A DNA stretch of 64,000 nucleotides from Przewalskia tangutica. Its lineage: Eukaryota > Streptophyta > Magnoliopsida > Solanales > Solanaceae. Each line of letters begins with the position of its first letter. Positions within the stretch are counted from its first letter, which is position 1. Made by a program: the position numbers and the translations under genes. Under the pieces are notes generated by a model. It saw only the letters and a program-made list of their open reading frames with translations. It was not told the origin of the DNA and did not search any database. The stretch is taken from positions 84,060,764 through 84,124,763 of the forward strand of contig CM056718.1 in assembly GCA_029844215.1 (NCBI GenBank). Direction: 5' to 3'. This document shows positions 24,541-37,619 of the stretch, piece after piece.

Positions 24541-25167
24541 CACGATCACATGACTTATACCTAGGCGCCGGCGGTGAGGAAGGAGTTCCACGGGCATGAG
24601 GATGACCTCGAGGCGTGAGTCCACGACTTGACATGACTACTTTTATCTTTGTGGCTGTAGTTTTGTTATCATATATGTCTTCGCTTTATATAGACTATTA
24701 TGATTTCATTTTCGATATTTTGATTTCACATACTTGGTACTGTTGTCGACCTCCTTGGGGCTGCGTTCATGCCGCATAGTAAGTACAGTTGTTGATCCTC
24801 GCTCATAGGATCACAGTTCAGCGTATTGGGAAGCTCCGTTTCTCCGGAGGCTTATCTTTTGGTATGTTTCCCTGAGTTGTAGGTTCTGTACATTCAGGGG
24901 TATGGCGGGGCCCTGTCCCGTCATAGGTGTTGTTACATTCTTAAGTGCAGTAAATCTTGTTGTGGCGGGGTTTGTAAAAGGGATGTGCTCGCTCAAAAAT
25001 TTCTGTATATATGCAAGAAGGCAACCGTTTTGGTTGGCCTGTTTTATTATCTTATCTCTTGTTTCATATCTGTATGTTTTATATTCCGCTGATTTCTCTG
25101 ATGTATGACTACTTGGGTGCCCGGGTAAGGCACCAGTCACGGGCCCCGGAACGGGTCGTGACAAAAG

Positions 25168-25179
25168 TGGTATCAGAGC
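25168..25179 (+). other. Primer binding site of element S
   Basis: TGGTATCAGAGC starts 5 bases after the LTR end. It is complementary to the 3' end of plant initiator Met tRNA, the usual primer of chromoviruses. Confidence 0.93.
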
Positions 25180-25369
25180 AGTTAATCCTCGGAAAGTGTC
25201 TACAGACCGTGTCTAGTAGAGTCTTGATTATCGATGTGTTGTGCACCACATCTATAATCAGGAGGCTGCAAGACATTTAGGATTGGTTTCCATTCTTCTC
25301 ATTCTGAGATCGTGCCTTAGAGCTGTGTTATAAGTTGGACCCCTCTGACGTATTTCGTTTTTACCAGTT

Positions 25370-26600
25370 ATGCCTCCGCGCAAGGCAACCCGGGCCCAAA
25401 TGGGCAAGGCAGCCGAGGGAGCTGCTAGTAGGATACTGAGAAAATGCGAAGCGCAGCCCGATCATTACACGAGATAGTGCTTGACGGCGAGTTTCGCGCC
25501 GCCAACCCAGCGAGTTTAGAGCGCAGCGTGGGCTGCCGAGACCACAATACACGAGCCTCGGTCCCACACTGGAAGCGAGAGTTGGGGTATAAAGAGATGG
25601 CCCGATTCATCGCCGTGATCGTGGCGCATACGAGGATAGGTGGATGTAGCGATTCGGTTCGATGGTACCCATGGTTCACCCTAGATCGGATAGTTTGAGG
25701 CTACGGGACTTTACGAGTTGTAGCCGCCAGAGTTCTACGGTCGAGGCTCGAGGATGATCCGTAGGAGTTCATTCGACGATTCTGACGGATCATGAGTGAT
25801 CAAGGCTTCGAGACCGAGTCGGTGGTCTTAGGTTCGCGCATCGGCCGCGTGATACTGCGATCGGCCCGTTTGATTCGTGGGAGCTGTCGGGAGAGTATGC
25901 ACTTCCAGTAGTATGGAGCGAAGTTCTCGTGGGCATTTCTTGCACATTTCTTGCCTCCACGGATGAGAAGGGCTCGGCCGGCAATTTTTGACGTTGAGGC
26001 GGTCGGGCGTGCGGTTCGGGAGTACAATGTAGAGTTTGACTCATTAGCTCGATGCGTCCCGCATTGGTAGCCGACATGGAGGACAGAGTGCACCGCCACG
26101 CCACCGGCTTGATGACTACTTGGCGAGGCTTGTTCGGTGTAGCTCTTCACGGCATGGACATTGCCGCGTGCAGCTTATGCACTTGGATGTGAGGCGGAGA
26201 GGTCAACAGAATGGCCGAGATCGCGAGAAGGGCCAGGACAACAGGGTCCTTTGGTAACTTTCGAGGTGGACCGCCTCAGCAGCAGGCTAGTTATATACCT
26301 CCGCCAGTACAGAGTGGTCCTCCACGGTCTTCAGGACGTTCGGGGTATTTGGGAGCTGGTCAGAGCTCCAGGGCTTCTGGTTTACAGATATACACGGGTT
26401 CTAGCCAGCAGGATTCATGTCCCCCTCAGTGTGCACGATGTGGCAGGCGTCATCCCGGGGAATGTCGTCTTCTTACTGGTGCTTGTTTCACTGCGCCGCC
26501 GTGGCCATGTGACGAGAGCGTGCTTATAGGAAGGGTGCGAGCGTAATGACGCGACCTACCGGTCGATGGCGTGTTCATCACCTTCTACAGCTATGCGCCG
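25370..26600 (+). pseudogene. gag of element S, broken
   Basis: ATG at 25370 opens MPPRKATRAQMGKAAEGAAS, the same start as gag of element N (MPLRKATRAQKGKAAEGAAS), followed by a stop after about 37 codons. Capsid-domain remnants in shifting frames follow (VHPRSDSLRLRDF-like near 25670). A late open stretch at 26211-26546 carries a Gly/Gln/Ser-rich region and a zinc-knuckle-like motif CARCGRRHPGEC, then GACF where the second knuckle should be, but that knuckle is lost by a frame change. Gag would form the particle that packages the RNA. The breaks cluster in GC-rich stretches and may partly be sequence errors. No protease or polymerase follows. Confidence 0.8.
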
Positions 26601-27576
26601 TGCAGGGCAGGCCTATGATTAGAGTGAAGCAGATGGTACAGGTATATTCTTACCCCTCTAGAGACTAGTATGCGTAGATGATATGATGAAGTGCTAAGTA
26701 TTATGTTCAGATAACATTATGTTAAAATTGTGTTTAGAAAACATGTTTAAGGGTAAGTTTGGGGACAGGGAAAATGTGAGCCTTAGAATTTTATACGTAG
26801 AAACCTTAGATGCGAGGCCATCTTGAGTAAAAGATTTATGTTTGTGTTGACCTTTATCAGAGTGCATAGTATACGTGGGATATAGTTGTGTGATAAGTCT
26901 CTGAGTGGTATGAAATGAAAGAGGGTAGTTGAGCTAAGAAGACCACTAGGTTTTCCTGACTTGAGTTGTGAGATTGTTCCGGATCGAGAAGCAAGAGAGT
27001 TTGGCACGACGGAGGCTCGGGTTGAGGACGTATTGCGGGTTAACCCGTAGGCCGGGTTAAGGTGGGGTCAGTTCTGGGTGGTTCCGCCAGGTGGGAGGAT
27101 CACGAGGGTGCAAAGCCCAAGTTTAGGTAACCGTTGCATAAGTTCGTGGATATGTTCGACCAGAATCGGATCGTGAAGGCCGGGAATGGCCTTAAAGGAG
27201 ATTGAGGCTAGTAAGATGACCAAGTTTAGGAGGTAGTTACTCCAGAGATTGTGGAAACTGAAGCGATGACTGAAGTATGGTACGTATAATAGAAAGAGTT
27301 CAAGTGTTCGAGAAGAGTACGACGAGTAAGGAAAGAAGTGAACATGTGCTAAGAAAATAGAAACGATCATTTTGTTGTGAAGTGAAGATGCGAAAGGAGT
27401 ATCCTTTAGACCAGGGTGGAAGCTTTTGTGATGTAGGAATGATTTCTCGTGGGCTTGGGTTAAGTATTTTCGCGTGTGTTACTTTGTGGCCAGGCGTGGC
27501 ATTGGCAACTTGTTTAAGTTAAGAAGAACTTTATCGTTATTCGTCTTGAGAAGGAACATTCGGGACGAATGTTTCT
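26601..27576 (+). other. Non-coding tail between gag and polypurine tract of S
   Basis: No protein is recognisable. About 26745-27250 matches, on the opposite strand, blocks in N (about 59800-60360) and in both composite internals (about 32590-33075, 38340-38840). The last ~100 bp (27480-27576) matches the 3' end of element H next to its pol, and holds the palindrome AACATTCG (27555) / CGAATGTT (27566). Confidence 0.7.
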
Positions 27577-27589
27577 AAGGGGGGGAGAA
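27577..27589 (+). other. Polypurine tract of element S
   Basis: AAGGGGGGGAGAA abuts the 3' LTR start TGTTATACCCC at 27590. Confidence 0.93.
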
Positions 27590-27955
27590 TGTTATACCCC
27601 GTATTTCCAGAGTATGTACGTGAGGGCGTACGTACAAAAGTTTTTAACCTTAAGTAGGCATAAGGGTCGAAATTTGTGCACAACTAGTAAAAAGAATCGT
27701 TTTCCGACGAAACGTTTTCCGGACTTTGCGAAGGGAAAATTACGGCTATGTCATTTATTATTTTTGCGGATTTTTCCGAGAGATGAAATATTTTGGACCA
27801 ACGAGAGGGCGACACTTGTCACCCTCAAGTTGGCGGATTTGTGGGCGTCAATTAGACGATTTCAAGCCTTGGAGTTGGTACGATATTTTGTGATATTTTG
27901 TGTGGTAGATGGATAAGATACACTTGCCCAAATCCTCACCCTACACTTGCCCACC

Positions 27956-30900
27956 TGTCACGACCCGAACCCGGGCCCGTGACTGGTGCCTTACCCCGGG
28001 CACCCTAGTGATACAACATCAGAGTAATCAGCGGAATATAAACAATAACATGAAGTATAAAACAATAATCTGTGAAAACTTGCCTTTCGGCATATATAAA
28101 CAATCTTTTAAAGCGAACAGTTTAATCCTTTTTACAACCCTGCCCACATCGATTACTACGCACCTCATGAATGAAATGATAACAACGACGGGACAGGGCC
28201 CGTCATACCACGAATGTAAACACCTACAACAACGAGGACTATACCAAGATAAGCCTCCGAGAAGCGGAGCTTTCCCAAGCAATCGTGACCAAGAGCGAGG
28301 ATCAACGGCGGTGTACCTTTACTGCGGCATGAACGCAGCCCGAAGGAGGTCGATAACAGTACCAAGTATGTGAAACCGAAAATAACTCATAAATGAAATC
28401 ATAGTAGTCTATACTGGCGAGAGACATGTATGATAACCAAACTACGATTCGGCATAAATAAGCGATCATGCCAAGTCGTGGACTCACGCCTCAAGTCATC
28501 ACTCAAATTTAACAATGGGTCTCACGCCACAACATCAATCGTGCGTGGAATACCTTCCTCCGCCGCGATTTATGATATACAAGCACAAGGAATACACATG
28601 AACACGTGTCCCACTGTCCTAATAAAGCGATGCAGGTAAGTACGAAGGCATAGCCGACTACTAACACCGCAGTACCAACAAGGTCATAAAGCGTGTCATG
28701 ATATCTGTCTGCATCGTCACATGATAAAAGCCGGTCACTCGCGCGAGATCAAATGTGCGCGTCTAGCCCTGAACTTTCAGTAGCCGCGCATAGGCCAACC
28801 TTATAGGTCGCGCAGGTATAACCCCGCATCGAGGGTAGCTACTCCGGCATCGCCCCGACTCGCGATCCGCGTAGCCACAAACCGCGTGACCACGCGGGCG
28901 TAAACTAACACGGAACTCCGTAGTTCCGCATGGATCCCTCGGACCCGCGTAGGTATTCTCGAATCATGGTCCTGCATCGCTGAGTCTACCCGCGTCGGAG
29001 GCGGCTTAACCCCTGACACAAGTCAAGGTAAGTGGTACAATACCAACATAACGGTGATAGTCAAACAACTTTAAGCGCGATCGAGGAAAACCCCTTTACA
29101 CTAACATCACAAGATACTAACACACGTAGATCCTAACATGTTTACTTATCAAATCAACAAGAAAGTATTACAAGGCTATCACAAACCAATACAATCAAGT
29201 TATTCACACAAGGTACTTTCTATTAACAAGTTCGGGTATCTACCCCCAAAGTACTTCACACATTAAATCTTTAAAAGATCCGTTCCTTCCACATAAGTCA
29301 CACAATACCCATAGTATAAAATAGAGTGATCGTCTTTTAAGTAAACCAAAACACTTACCTTTGTAAAATCAAGTAACAACATTATTTTCCAAGCGTCAAG
29401 TTTGCCTAATTTCAAATGCTCAAGTCACTTATTTTAGAAAGGTTTCATAACTCATAGTCTTAATCTCTTTTAAAACATTTGAGTAACATAAGTCTTATGT
29501 GTGAATAGGTTATTCTTGTTTATAATTATCTTACTACAATGACTATGACCTAGAAAATGTAATATCATTTTGTCTCATCTTAGTTTCTATGCAGATGGAG
29601 GTTTCTCTTGGTTTTAATAATACAACTCATTAGTCAAGACATTTTCCTTTATTAACGCCGCAGTGGTTTGGCGATACACATTCGATTTCAAATCAAGAAA
29701 CATTCTTAAGCCGTTATACCTAACTTCCCATAAAGCTAGTATAACTCTTAAGTTTTCAAAAACCAAGTATTACTCTCCCTTCAAAACGATTTATAATTCT
29801 TTTGAAATACATCAAGTTCCTTATTATAACAAGCCAGTTATAATTCACATCAGTTACCTTTTAAAACCACAAGGTATTTTCTTACCTACATAAAGTCATT
29901 ATGACCAACTTCCCATAAAGCCGTTATAACACTTTATGTTTTTAAAAACAATCAAACACGCTTAACACGTACGCGTCACCGTACTACATAGTTCACACAT
30001 ATCATGCTAGAAGAGATAGGAAAAGGTTCACATACCTCGCGAGTATCGACAATAAGCAAAATGCTCCAAGTACTACAACCTTGCTAGCCCTTTCCACTCG
30101 CCAAGTAGAATACGCTACTCTTAGTACTTTCACCTAAAAGGTCACAAACGCGTCTATTAACTTCAAAACACAAGGTTCCATTTCTCTCTGAAAATTCGGC
30201 ACCTCACCCGCACAGAAATCTCCTCCTCTAACGAGGCCGCCACCAAGCCAACCAGGGGGTTTACACGTCTAACCGGACGTGTACAATTCTACTCAAGAAT
30301 ACTACACAAGTCTATCGCAATACACCCTATGTAAATACAGTTCAGTTCTTTTCTTTATTCTTCAGGCTTAAGTCAAAAGACATTGCCGCAGTACTAAGCT
30401 TAGTTCTATATATAGTATACTTCAACTATATATTCTAACAACATGTAATTTCCAATTACAAATAGAGGGACAAGATAATTACCTCGATAAGCCCATAATT
30501 ATCCAAGTAAAAATGTCGATCCTTAGCAATGCTTAGCTCCTACTCTGGGTGCTCCAACCCGCTCCAAACAACCCTTAGAAGTTCCAACCAACTTCTACTT
30601 AAATACTTCAATCAATCAATGAAGATTTCCTTAGGGTTTCGGTTTGAGACAAAAAGGACATACGGTAGTATTTCCTGCTCTACGATAGAGGTTCTTTGGA
30701 ATACTACAAGGTATACGGCTAAGGTAATTTGGGTATAGTAATACTTTTGAGAGTATTTCTACCAAGAGGGGGGGTGTATTCTACGAGAACAACAAGGCAA
30801 GGGGGGGGGGGGTACCTCACGGCACACCACTAGGAGGGGGGGGGGTGTACCCCTCGGCCAAGGCCTCTAGGAGGGGAGGGACGAAACCAACAAGGAGGGA

Positions 30901-31642
30901 GGGAGGTTTTCAAGACTTGAAATTATGGAATTGATGAAGAAGTCTTCAAAGGGGAGGTATTTATAGGCAAGCAAAGGCCAACCAATGGCCAAGATCTAGC
31001 CAAGTGGGGGCAAGTGGAGGGCCAAGATATGCCCAGTGCCCCTAGACCTACTCCTTAAAACCCTCACAAATATCTACACAAATATCAACCAACACTTGCT
31101 CATCCATTCGCCCTAACCGCCCTTCAGTCCACCAACGAGAGGGTGCCAAGTGTTGCCCTCGTTGGTCCAAAACGTTTCGCCTCTCGGAAAAATCCGCAAA
31201 AATACTAAATGACATAGCGTAATTTACCCTTCGTAAGTTAGGTAGAGCGTTTAAAAACGACTCTAACGGGTGTTGTGTACAAACATATTTCGCCAAGGTG
31301 CCACATGGGGTGACACGTGTCGCCCCGATTAAATCCAAAATATTTCGTCTTAGAAAATATCCATAACGGCCAAAATCTCAAAATCAAAGCGGGCCTACAA
31401 AACAGTAAATTTCTCGTGGGCCCACGTGACCATTTCCAAAATAAAATCCAAAAATTCTATTATTATCTAAGAAGTCCAAAAACCATATCTGGGAATGCAA
31501 TTAGCATTAACTAACCTTTTTCCTTAACAAAAAACGGAAACTTTTCAGTGGAAATATCACCTATTTCTTCCTTTCCAATGTTTCTGTCGTATTCTCGGAC
31601 GGACGTCGTCGCATACATACCCTGGCACTACGGGGTATACCA
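27956..31642 (-). mobile_element. Composite LTR 1 (outer 3' LTR)
   Basis: It begins TGTCACGACCCGAACCCGG and ends GGGGTATACCA, a changed form of GGGGTATAACA. TATTTATA is at 30958-30965. A run of 12 G is at 30801-30812. Its GC block with GCGCATAGGCC-type motifs at about 28740-29020 is more gapped than in LTRs 2 and 3. Confidence 0.93.
30958..30965 (-). promoter_or_regulatory. TATA box, composite LTR 1
   Basis: TATTTATAGG on the plus strand, as in LTRs 2 (36690-36697) and 3 (42406-42413). Confidence 0.65.
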
Positions 31643-31869
31643 GTCTCCCCCCCTTAGAAACATTCGTCCCGAATGTTCCTGCTAAGTCCCCAAACATACA
31701 AGCTTCGATATAGTCTACTACTATACTTATGAGAACAATCACGCCACACCGCCAGAAACACTGCGCAAAGACTTACATCCAAGCCCACGAGGAAACACCT
31801 CTATATCACCACAAATACCTCTTCCCGGGGTCAAAATATACTTCCTCAGTCACTGATACCACTTTTGTC

Positions 31870-32470
31870 ACTTTGTCGCGAGCCTTGCTCGACGACCCAA
31901 CAAATGGTACCGGTCGCTGCGATCCTCGAGGCGTGCCGCCGGCCCTTCTCGTGATGTGCCATACGGAGCCACGGTTGGTCTGTTCCGCGTGAGATGCTCG
32001 CCTCTTTATACGCTCGGCCCGAACAACAATACGAAAAGCCGGACGTCTCGCCTCCTAAGTCGGACGGCAATTGCTAACATATAAGCAACCCGCCTATTCT
32101 TCACATGAACTCAAAAGGCCCAAAGTAACTCGCTAAGTTCCTTCGTTTCCAAAACTCGTCACCCAATCCGGTGGTACTTTCAAGAAGATCGACCGTCGGC
32201 AACTCTGGCGTCGTCGCCGATTATCCGTCGATTTCTGAGCCGCGTAACCTCTTCGACAAACTTCACCTAACCGCGATCTGGGAACAAGCTCAACCAACTA
32301 TCCGAACCTTGCCAACGCCGAACCAATCGACCGGCAACTTACACTTCCGCCCCTACAATGCTTCATAAGGCGACATCCGAACACCGAAATGGTAGCTTAA
32401 ACGCTCCTCCACAGAACCAACAATCCTCACAATTACCCTCGAAATCCACACACCGGCGAGGCGAATGCGG
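31870..32470 (-). pseudogene. Decayed integrase C-terminal region, internal 1
   Basis: The nucleotide pattern follows the integrase of 51590-52000: CTCATAAGGCGTCATC-like sequence becomes TTCATAAGGCGACATC near 32366, and CTTGGGCTAAGTTTCCCCTT becomes TCGCTAAGTTCCTT near 32128. Frames are broken throughout. Called from similarity to the pol fragment in this window, not from an intact ORF. Confidence 0.5.
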
Positions 32471-33079
32471 TCGAGACTGCTTTGAGTTCTTAACCCGCTG
32501 GTCAAACTCTTAGAAAACGAAAATAGCCACAACGGGCTTCACCGTCATAAGGTGAAGGTAGGCACCGTGCACCTTACAACCTTTACGATATAATCAACAC
32601 TGTAAGTACATGGTCTCGATCGAAAAACACGACGGGCTGCTCCCATCGGCCCGACTACTGGTCGAATGCATCCACGAACTCGTACGCTGGTTAACTAAAC
32701 ATGGGCCTAACACCCTCATGACCCTATCACAAGGCGGGACCACCACAAACTGACCCCACCATAAAACAGGTCGCGGGTTGACCCGCGACGTGGCCTCAAC
32801 CTGACGAACGCCGCGAAACACTAGTTCCCGAAGGAACAATCTCACTAATCACGTGCCGAAAACCTAGCGGTAGTCTTAGCTCAACTACCCCCTTTCATTC
32901 CACACTACTAGGGACCTATCCCAAACATAGCTCACGTGCACTATGCACTTCTGATAAGGATCAAACATAACACTACACCTTTTCTTGAGATGGCCTCACC
33001 TCTAAGGTCTCTACGTATAACACTCTAAGGCCCACACCTTCTCTAACCCCAAAATCTTACTCGGTTAACCCACCATGAT

Positions 33080-33461
33080 TTCTATGCTTCTCGGCTGATG
33101 CGCATAAGCCCGCATACGTGCCATGCTCAAGCCTAATCAAGAATTACTCTTGCGACCCTCTCTTAGATAGCCATCAAGACTCGCAGACATCGGTATACTC
33201 TGCGTAGCCAAATCCATAGCTAATGTGGTCGCCTCTTTGCAATCCATATTCTCTGCTCTCGGTAGGCGAACCGGGTTCAAATATCATGGCAGAGGAATCG
33301 CCGCCGTGCTAAACTTTACTGGAGCTAGTGATGTCGCAGAAATCCCCGAATGAAGCATTACCCTAGGTAATGATTGGGCCTGTGCCCACGTAACCCTCTG
33401 AACTCTACTCGCGCCTCGCCGCGCTTGCCTCTGGGCCCGGGTTTGCCCTACGCGGAGGCAT
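33080..33461 (-). pseudogene. gag remnant with internal deletion, internal 1
   Basis: ATG at 33461 opens MPPRRANPGPEA and soon stops. Farther on, SLDGYLREG and MARMRAYAHQP match the gag motifs DDYLAEG and MDIARIQAYATW of element N, with the capsid core missing between. Zinc knuckles are absent. Confidence 0.65.
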
Positions 33462-33664
33462 AACGATAAGGGAAAGAAATGCGTCAGAGGGTCTACTTAC
33501 AACACAGCTCTAAGGCACGATCTCAGAGTGAGAAGAATAGAAACCAATCCTAAATATCCTATAGCCTCCTGATTATTGATGTGGTGCACAACACACCGAT
33601 AATCAAGACTTCATCGATACGGTGCGTAGACACTTTCCGAGGATTAATCGCTCGATACCACTTT

Positions 33665-36600
33665 TGTCACGACCGAACCGGGCGTGATCGTGCCTTACCC
33701 CGCACCCTAGTGATACAACATCGTCAGTCGAATATAAACAATAACATGAAGTATAAAACAATAATCTGTGAAAACTTGCCTTTCGGCATATATAAACAAT
33801 CTTTTAAAGCGAACAGTTTAATCCTTTTTACAACCCTGCCCACATCAGTACTACAGACCTCTATGAATGAAATGACAACAACGACGGGACAGGGCCGTCG
33901 CCATACCCGAATGTAAGCACCTACAACAACAGGACTATACCAAGATAAGCCTCCGAGAAACGGAGCTTTCCCAACAATGACTGTGACCACTAGAGCGAGG
34001 ATCAACGGCGGTGTACCTTTACTGCGGCATGAACGCAGCCGAAGGAGGTCGAGATAACAGTACCAAGTATGTGAAACCGAAAATAACTCACGTAAATGAA
34101 ATCATAGTAGTCTATCTGGCAGAGACATGTATGATAACCAAACTACGATTCGGCATAAATAGCAAATATGCCAAGTCGTGACTCACGCCTCAAGTCATCA
34201 CTCAAATTTAACAATGGGTCTCACGCCCACAACATCAATCGTGCGTGGAATACCTTCCTCACCGCCGGCTTTATGATATACAAGCACCAAGGAATACACA
34301 TGAACACGTGTCCCACCTGTGTCCTAATGAAACAATGCAGGGGTAAATGCGAAGGCATAGCCGACTACTAACACCTACGCACCAACCAGTCATAAATCGT
34401 GTCATGATATCTGTCTGCATGGTCACATGATAAAAGGCGGTCACTCGCGCAGATCAAATGTGCGCGTCTAGCCACTGAACTTTCCGTAGCCCGCATAGGC
34501 CAACCTCATAGGCGCATGAGGTATAACCCGCATCGAGGGTAGCTACTCCCGGCGTCGCCCCGACTCGCATCGCGCATGGCCACAAACCGCGTGACCACAA
34601 GGGCCGTAAACTAACCCGGAACTCCGTAGTTCCGCATGGATCCCCGGACCCGCATGAGGTATTCTCGAATCATGGTCCTGCATCACCTCGAGTCTACCCG
34701 CGTGGAGGCGCCAACCCCGGACACAAGTCAAGGTAAGTGGTACAATACCAACATAACGGCTGATAGTCAAACAACTTTAAGCGCAGTCGAGGGGAAAACC
34801 CCTTTACACTAACATCACAAGATACTAACACACGTAGCATCCTAACATGTTTACTTATCAAATCAACAAGAAAGTATTACAAGGCTATCACAAACCAATA
34901 CAATCAAGTTATTCACACAAGGTACTTTCTATTAACAAGTTCGGGTATCTACCCCCAAAGTACTTCACACATTAAATCTTTAAAAGATCCGTTCCTTCCA
35001 CATAAGTCACACAATACCCATAGTATAAAATAGAGTGACTGTCTTTTTAAGTAAACCCAAAACACTTACCTTTGTAAAATCAAGTAACAACATTATTTTC
35101 CAAGCGTCCAAGTTTGCCTAATTTCAAATGCTCAAGTCACTTATTTTAGAAAGGTTTCATAACTCATAGTCTTAATCTCTTTTAAAACATTTGAGTAACA
35201 TAAGTCTTATGTGTGAATAGGTTATTCTTGTTTATAATTATCTTACTACAACAGCCATGACCTAGAAAATGTAATATCATTTTGTCTCATCTTAGTTTCT
35301 ATGCAGATGGAGGTTTCTACTGGTTTTAATAATACAACTCATTAGTCAGTACATTTTCCTTTATTAACGCTGCAGTGGTTTGGCGATACACATTCTGATT
35401 ACCTAAATCAGTAAAACATTCTTAAGCCGTTATAACTAACTTCCCATAAAGCTAGTATAACTCTTAAGTTTTCAAAACCAAGTATTACTCTCCTTCAAAA
35501 CGATTTATAATTCTTTTGAAATACATCAAGTTCCTTATTATAACAAGCCAGTTATAATTCACATCAGTTACCTTTTAAAACCACAAGGTATTTTCTTACC
35601 TACATAAAGCTGTTATGACCAACTTCCCATAAAGCCGTTATAACACTTTATGTTTTTAAAAACAATCAAACACAATTAACACGTACGCGTCACCGCACTA
35701 CATAGTTCACACATATCATGCTAGAAGAGATAGGAAAAGGTTCACATACCGCGACGAGTATCGACAATAAGCAAAATGCTCCAAGTACTACAACCTTGCT
35801 AGCCATTTCCACTCCTCAAGTATAATACGCTACTCTTAGTACTTTCACCTAAAAAGGTCACAAACGTCTATTAACTTCAAACACAAGGTTCCATTTCTCT
35901 ACAGAAAATTCGGCAGCACCTCCCCCCCCGCAACAGCGTAAATCTCCTCCTCTAACGAGGCCGGCCACCAAGCCAACCAGGGGGTTTACGTCTAACCGGA
36001 CGTGTACAATTCTACTCAGCAATACTACACAAGTCTACTGCAATACAGTCCTATGTAAATACAGTTCAGTTCTTTTCTTTATTCTTCAGGCTTAAGTCAA
36101 AAGACATTGCCGCAGTACTAAGCTTAGTTCTATATATAGTATACTTCAACTATATATTCTAACAACATGTAATTTCCAATTACAAATAGAGGGACAAGAT
36201 AATTACCTCGATAAGCCCATAATTATCCAAGTAAAAATGTCGATCCTTAGCAACGCTTAGCTCCTACTCCGGGTGCTCCAACCCGCTCCAAACAACCCTT
36301 AGAAGTTCCAACCAACTTCTACTTAAATACTTCAATCAATCAATGAAGATTTCCTTAGGGTTTCGGTTTGAGACAAAAAGGACATACGGTAGTATTTCCG
36401 GGCTCTACGTATAGAGGTTCTTTGGAATACTACAAGGTATACGGCTAAGGTAATTTGGGTATAGTAACAATACTTTTGAGAGTATTTCTACCAAGAGGGG
36501 GGTGTATTCTACGAGAACAACAAGGCAAGGGGGGGGGGGGGTACCTCACGGCACACCACTAGGAGGGGGGGGGGTGTACCCCTCGGCCAAGGCCTCTAGG

Positions 36601-37380
36601 AGGGGAGGGACGAAACCAACAAGGAGGGAGGGAGGTTTTCAAGACTTGGAAATTATGGAATTGATGAAGAAGTCTTCAAAGGGGGAGGGTATTTATAGGC
36701 CAAGCAAAGGCCAACCAATGGCCAAGATCTAGCCAAGTGGGGGGCAAGTGGAGGGCCAAGATATGCCCAAGTGCCCCCTAGACCCTACTCCTTAAAACCC
36801 TCACAAATATCTACACAAATATCAACCAACACTTGCTCATCCATTCGGCCCTAACCGCCTTTCAGTCCACCAACGAGGGTGCCATGTGTTGCCCTCGTTG
36901 GTCAAAAACTTTTCGTCTCTCGTAAAAATCCGAAAAAATACTAAATCACATCGCCTTATTTTACCCTTCTTATGTTAGGTAGAAGGTTTCGTCGAAAAAC
37001 GACTCTAACCGGGTGTTGTGTACAAACATATTTCGGCCAAGGGTGCCACATGGGGGTGACACGTGTCGCCCTCAATTGGCCCAAAATATTTCGTCTTCCA
37101 AAATATCCATAACGGCCAAAATCTCAAAATCAAAGCGGCCCACAAAACGTAAATTTCTCCGTGGGCCCACGTGACCATTTCCAAAATAAAATCCCAAAAT
37201 TCTAATATAATCTAAGTCCAAATACCAAATCTGGGAATCCAATTCCCATTAACGAACCTTTTCCTTCACAAAACCGAAACTTTTCCGTGGAAAAATCACC
37301 TATTTCTTCCTTTCCAATCTTTCATGCCGTATTCTCGTGCGTGCGTCCGCATACATACCCTGGAACTACGGGGTATAACA
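33665..37380 (-). mobile_element. Composite LTR 2 (middle LTR)
   Basis: It begins TGTCACGACCGAACCGGG beside a primer site on its left and ends GGGGTATAACA beside a polypurine tract on its right, so it is at once 5' LTR of internal 1 and 3' LTR of internal 2. TATTTATA at 36690-36697; a long G run at about 36529-36541. Confidence 0.95.
36690..36697 (-). promoter_or_regulatory. TATA box, composite LTR 2
   Basis: TATTTATAGGCC on the plus strand; the best-kept context of the three. Confidence 0.65.
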
Positions 37381-37619
37381 TTCTCCCCCCCTTAGAAACA
37401 TTCGTCCCGAATGTTCCTTCTAAGTCCCCAAACATACAAGCGTCGATATAGTCTCTACTACTATACTTATGAGAACAATCCTGCCACACCTGGCCATGGA
37501 AACACCTGCGCAAAAACTTACATCCAAGCCCACGAGGAAACACCTCTACATCACCACAAATACCTCTTCCCGGGGTCAAAAATATACTTCCTTAGTCACT
37601 GATACCACTTTTGTCACTT

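Larger units (their letters stand above)
18445..25163 (+). mobile_element. 5' LTR of element S, split by a solo LTR
   Basis: It starts CGTTATACCGTATTTCC (TGTTATACCCC in the other LTR) and ends GGTCGTGACA at 25163. Bases 18445-19991 and 23459-25163 join without a gap once the insertion and one AATGG are removed, as shown by the uninterrupted 3' LTR at 44326-44330. It also keeps the unfilled CCACC site (18796-18800) where the composite entered the 3' LTR. Confidence 0.93.
31643..33664 (-). mobile_element. Composite internal domain 1
   Basis: From right to left in element sense: changed primer site (GCTCGATACCA, ending 33660), gag remnant (33461 to about 33080), tail block shared with S and N (about 33075-32590), decayed integrase C-terminal sequence (about 32470-31870), a 19-base copy of the primer-site/LTR junction (31853-31871), palindrome (31659-31677) and polypurine tract (31643-31655). 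Confidence 0.85.

Noticed and set aside
25500..26150. Host gene with Arg/Ser-rich product
   Set aside because: The stretch aligns by position and motifs with gag of N and H; the odd composition comes from frame breaks.
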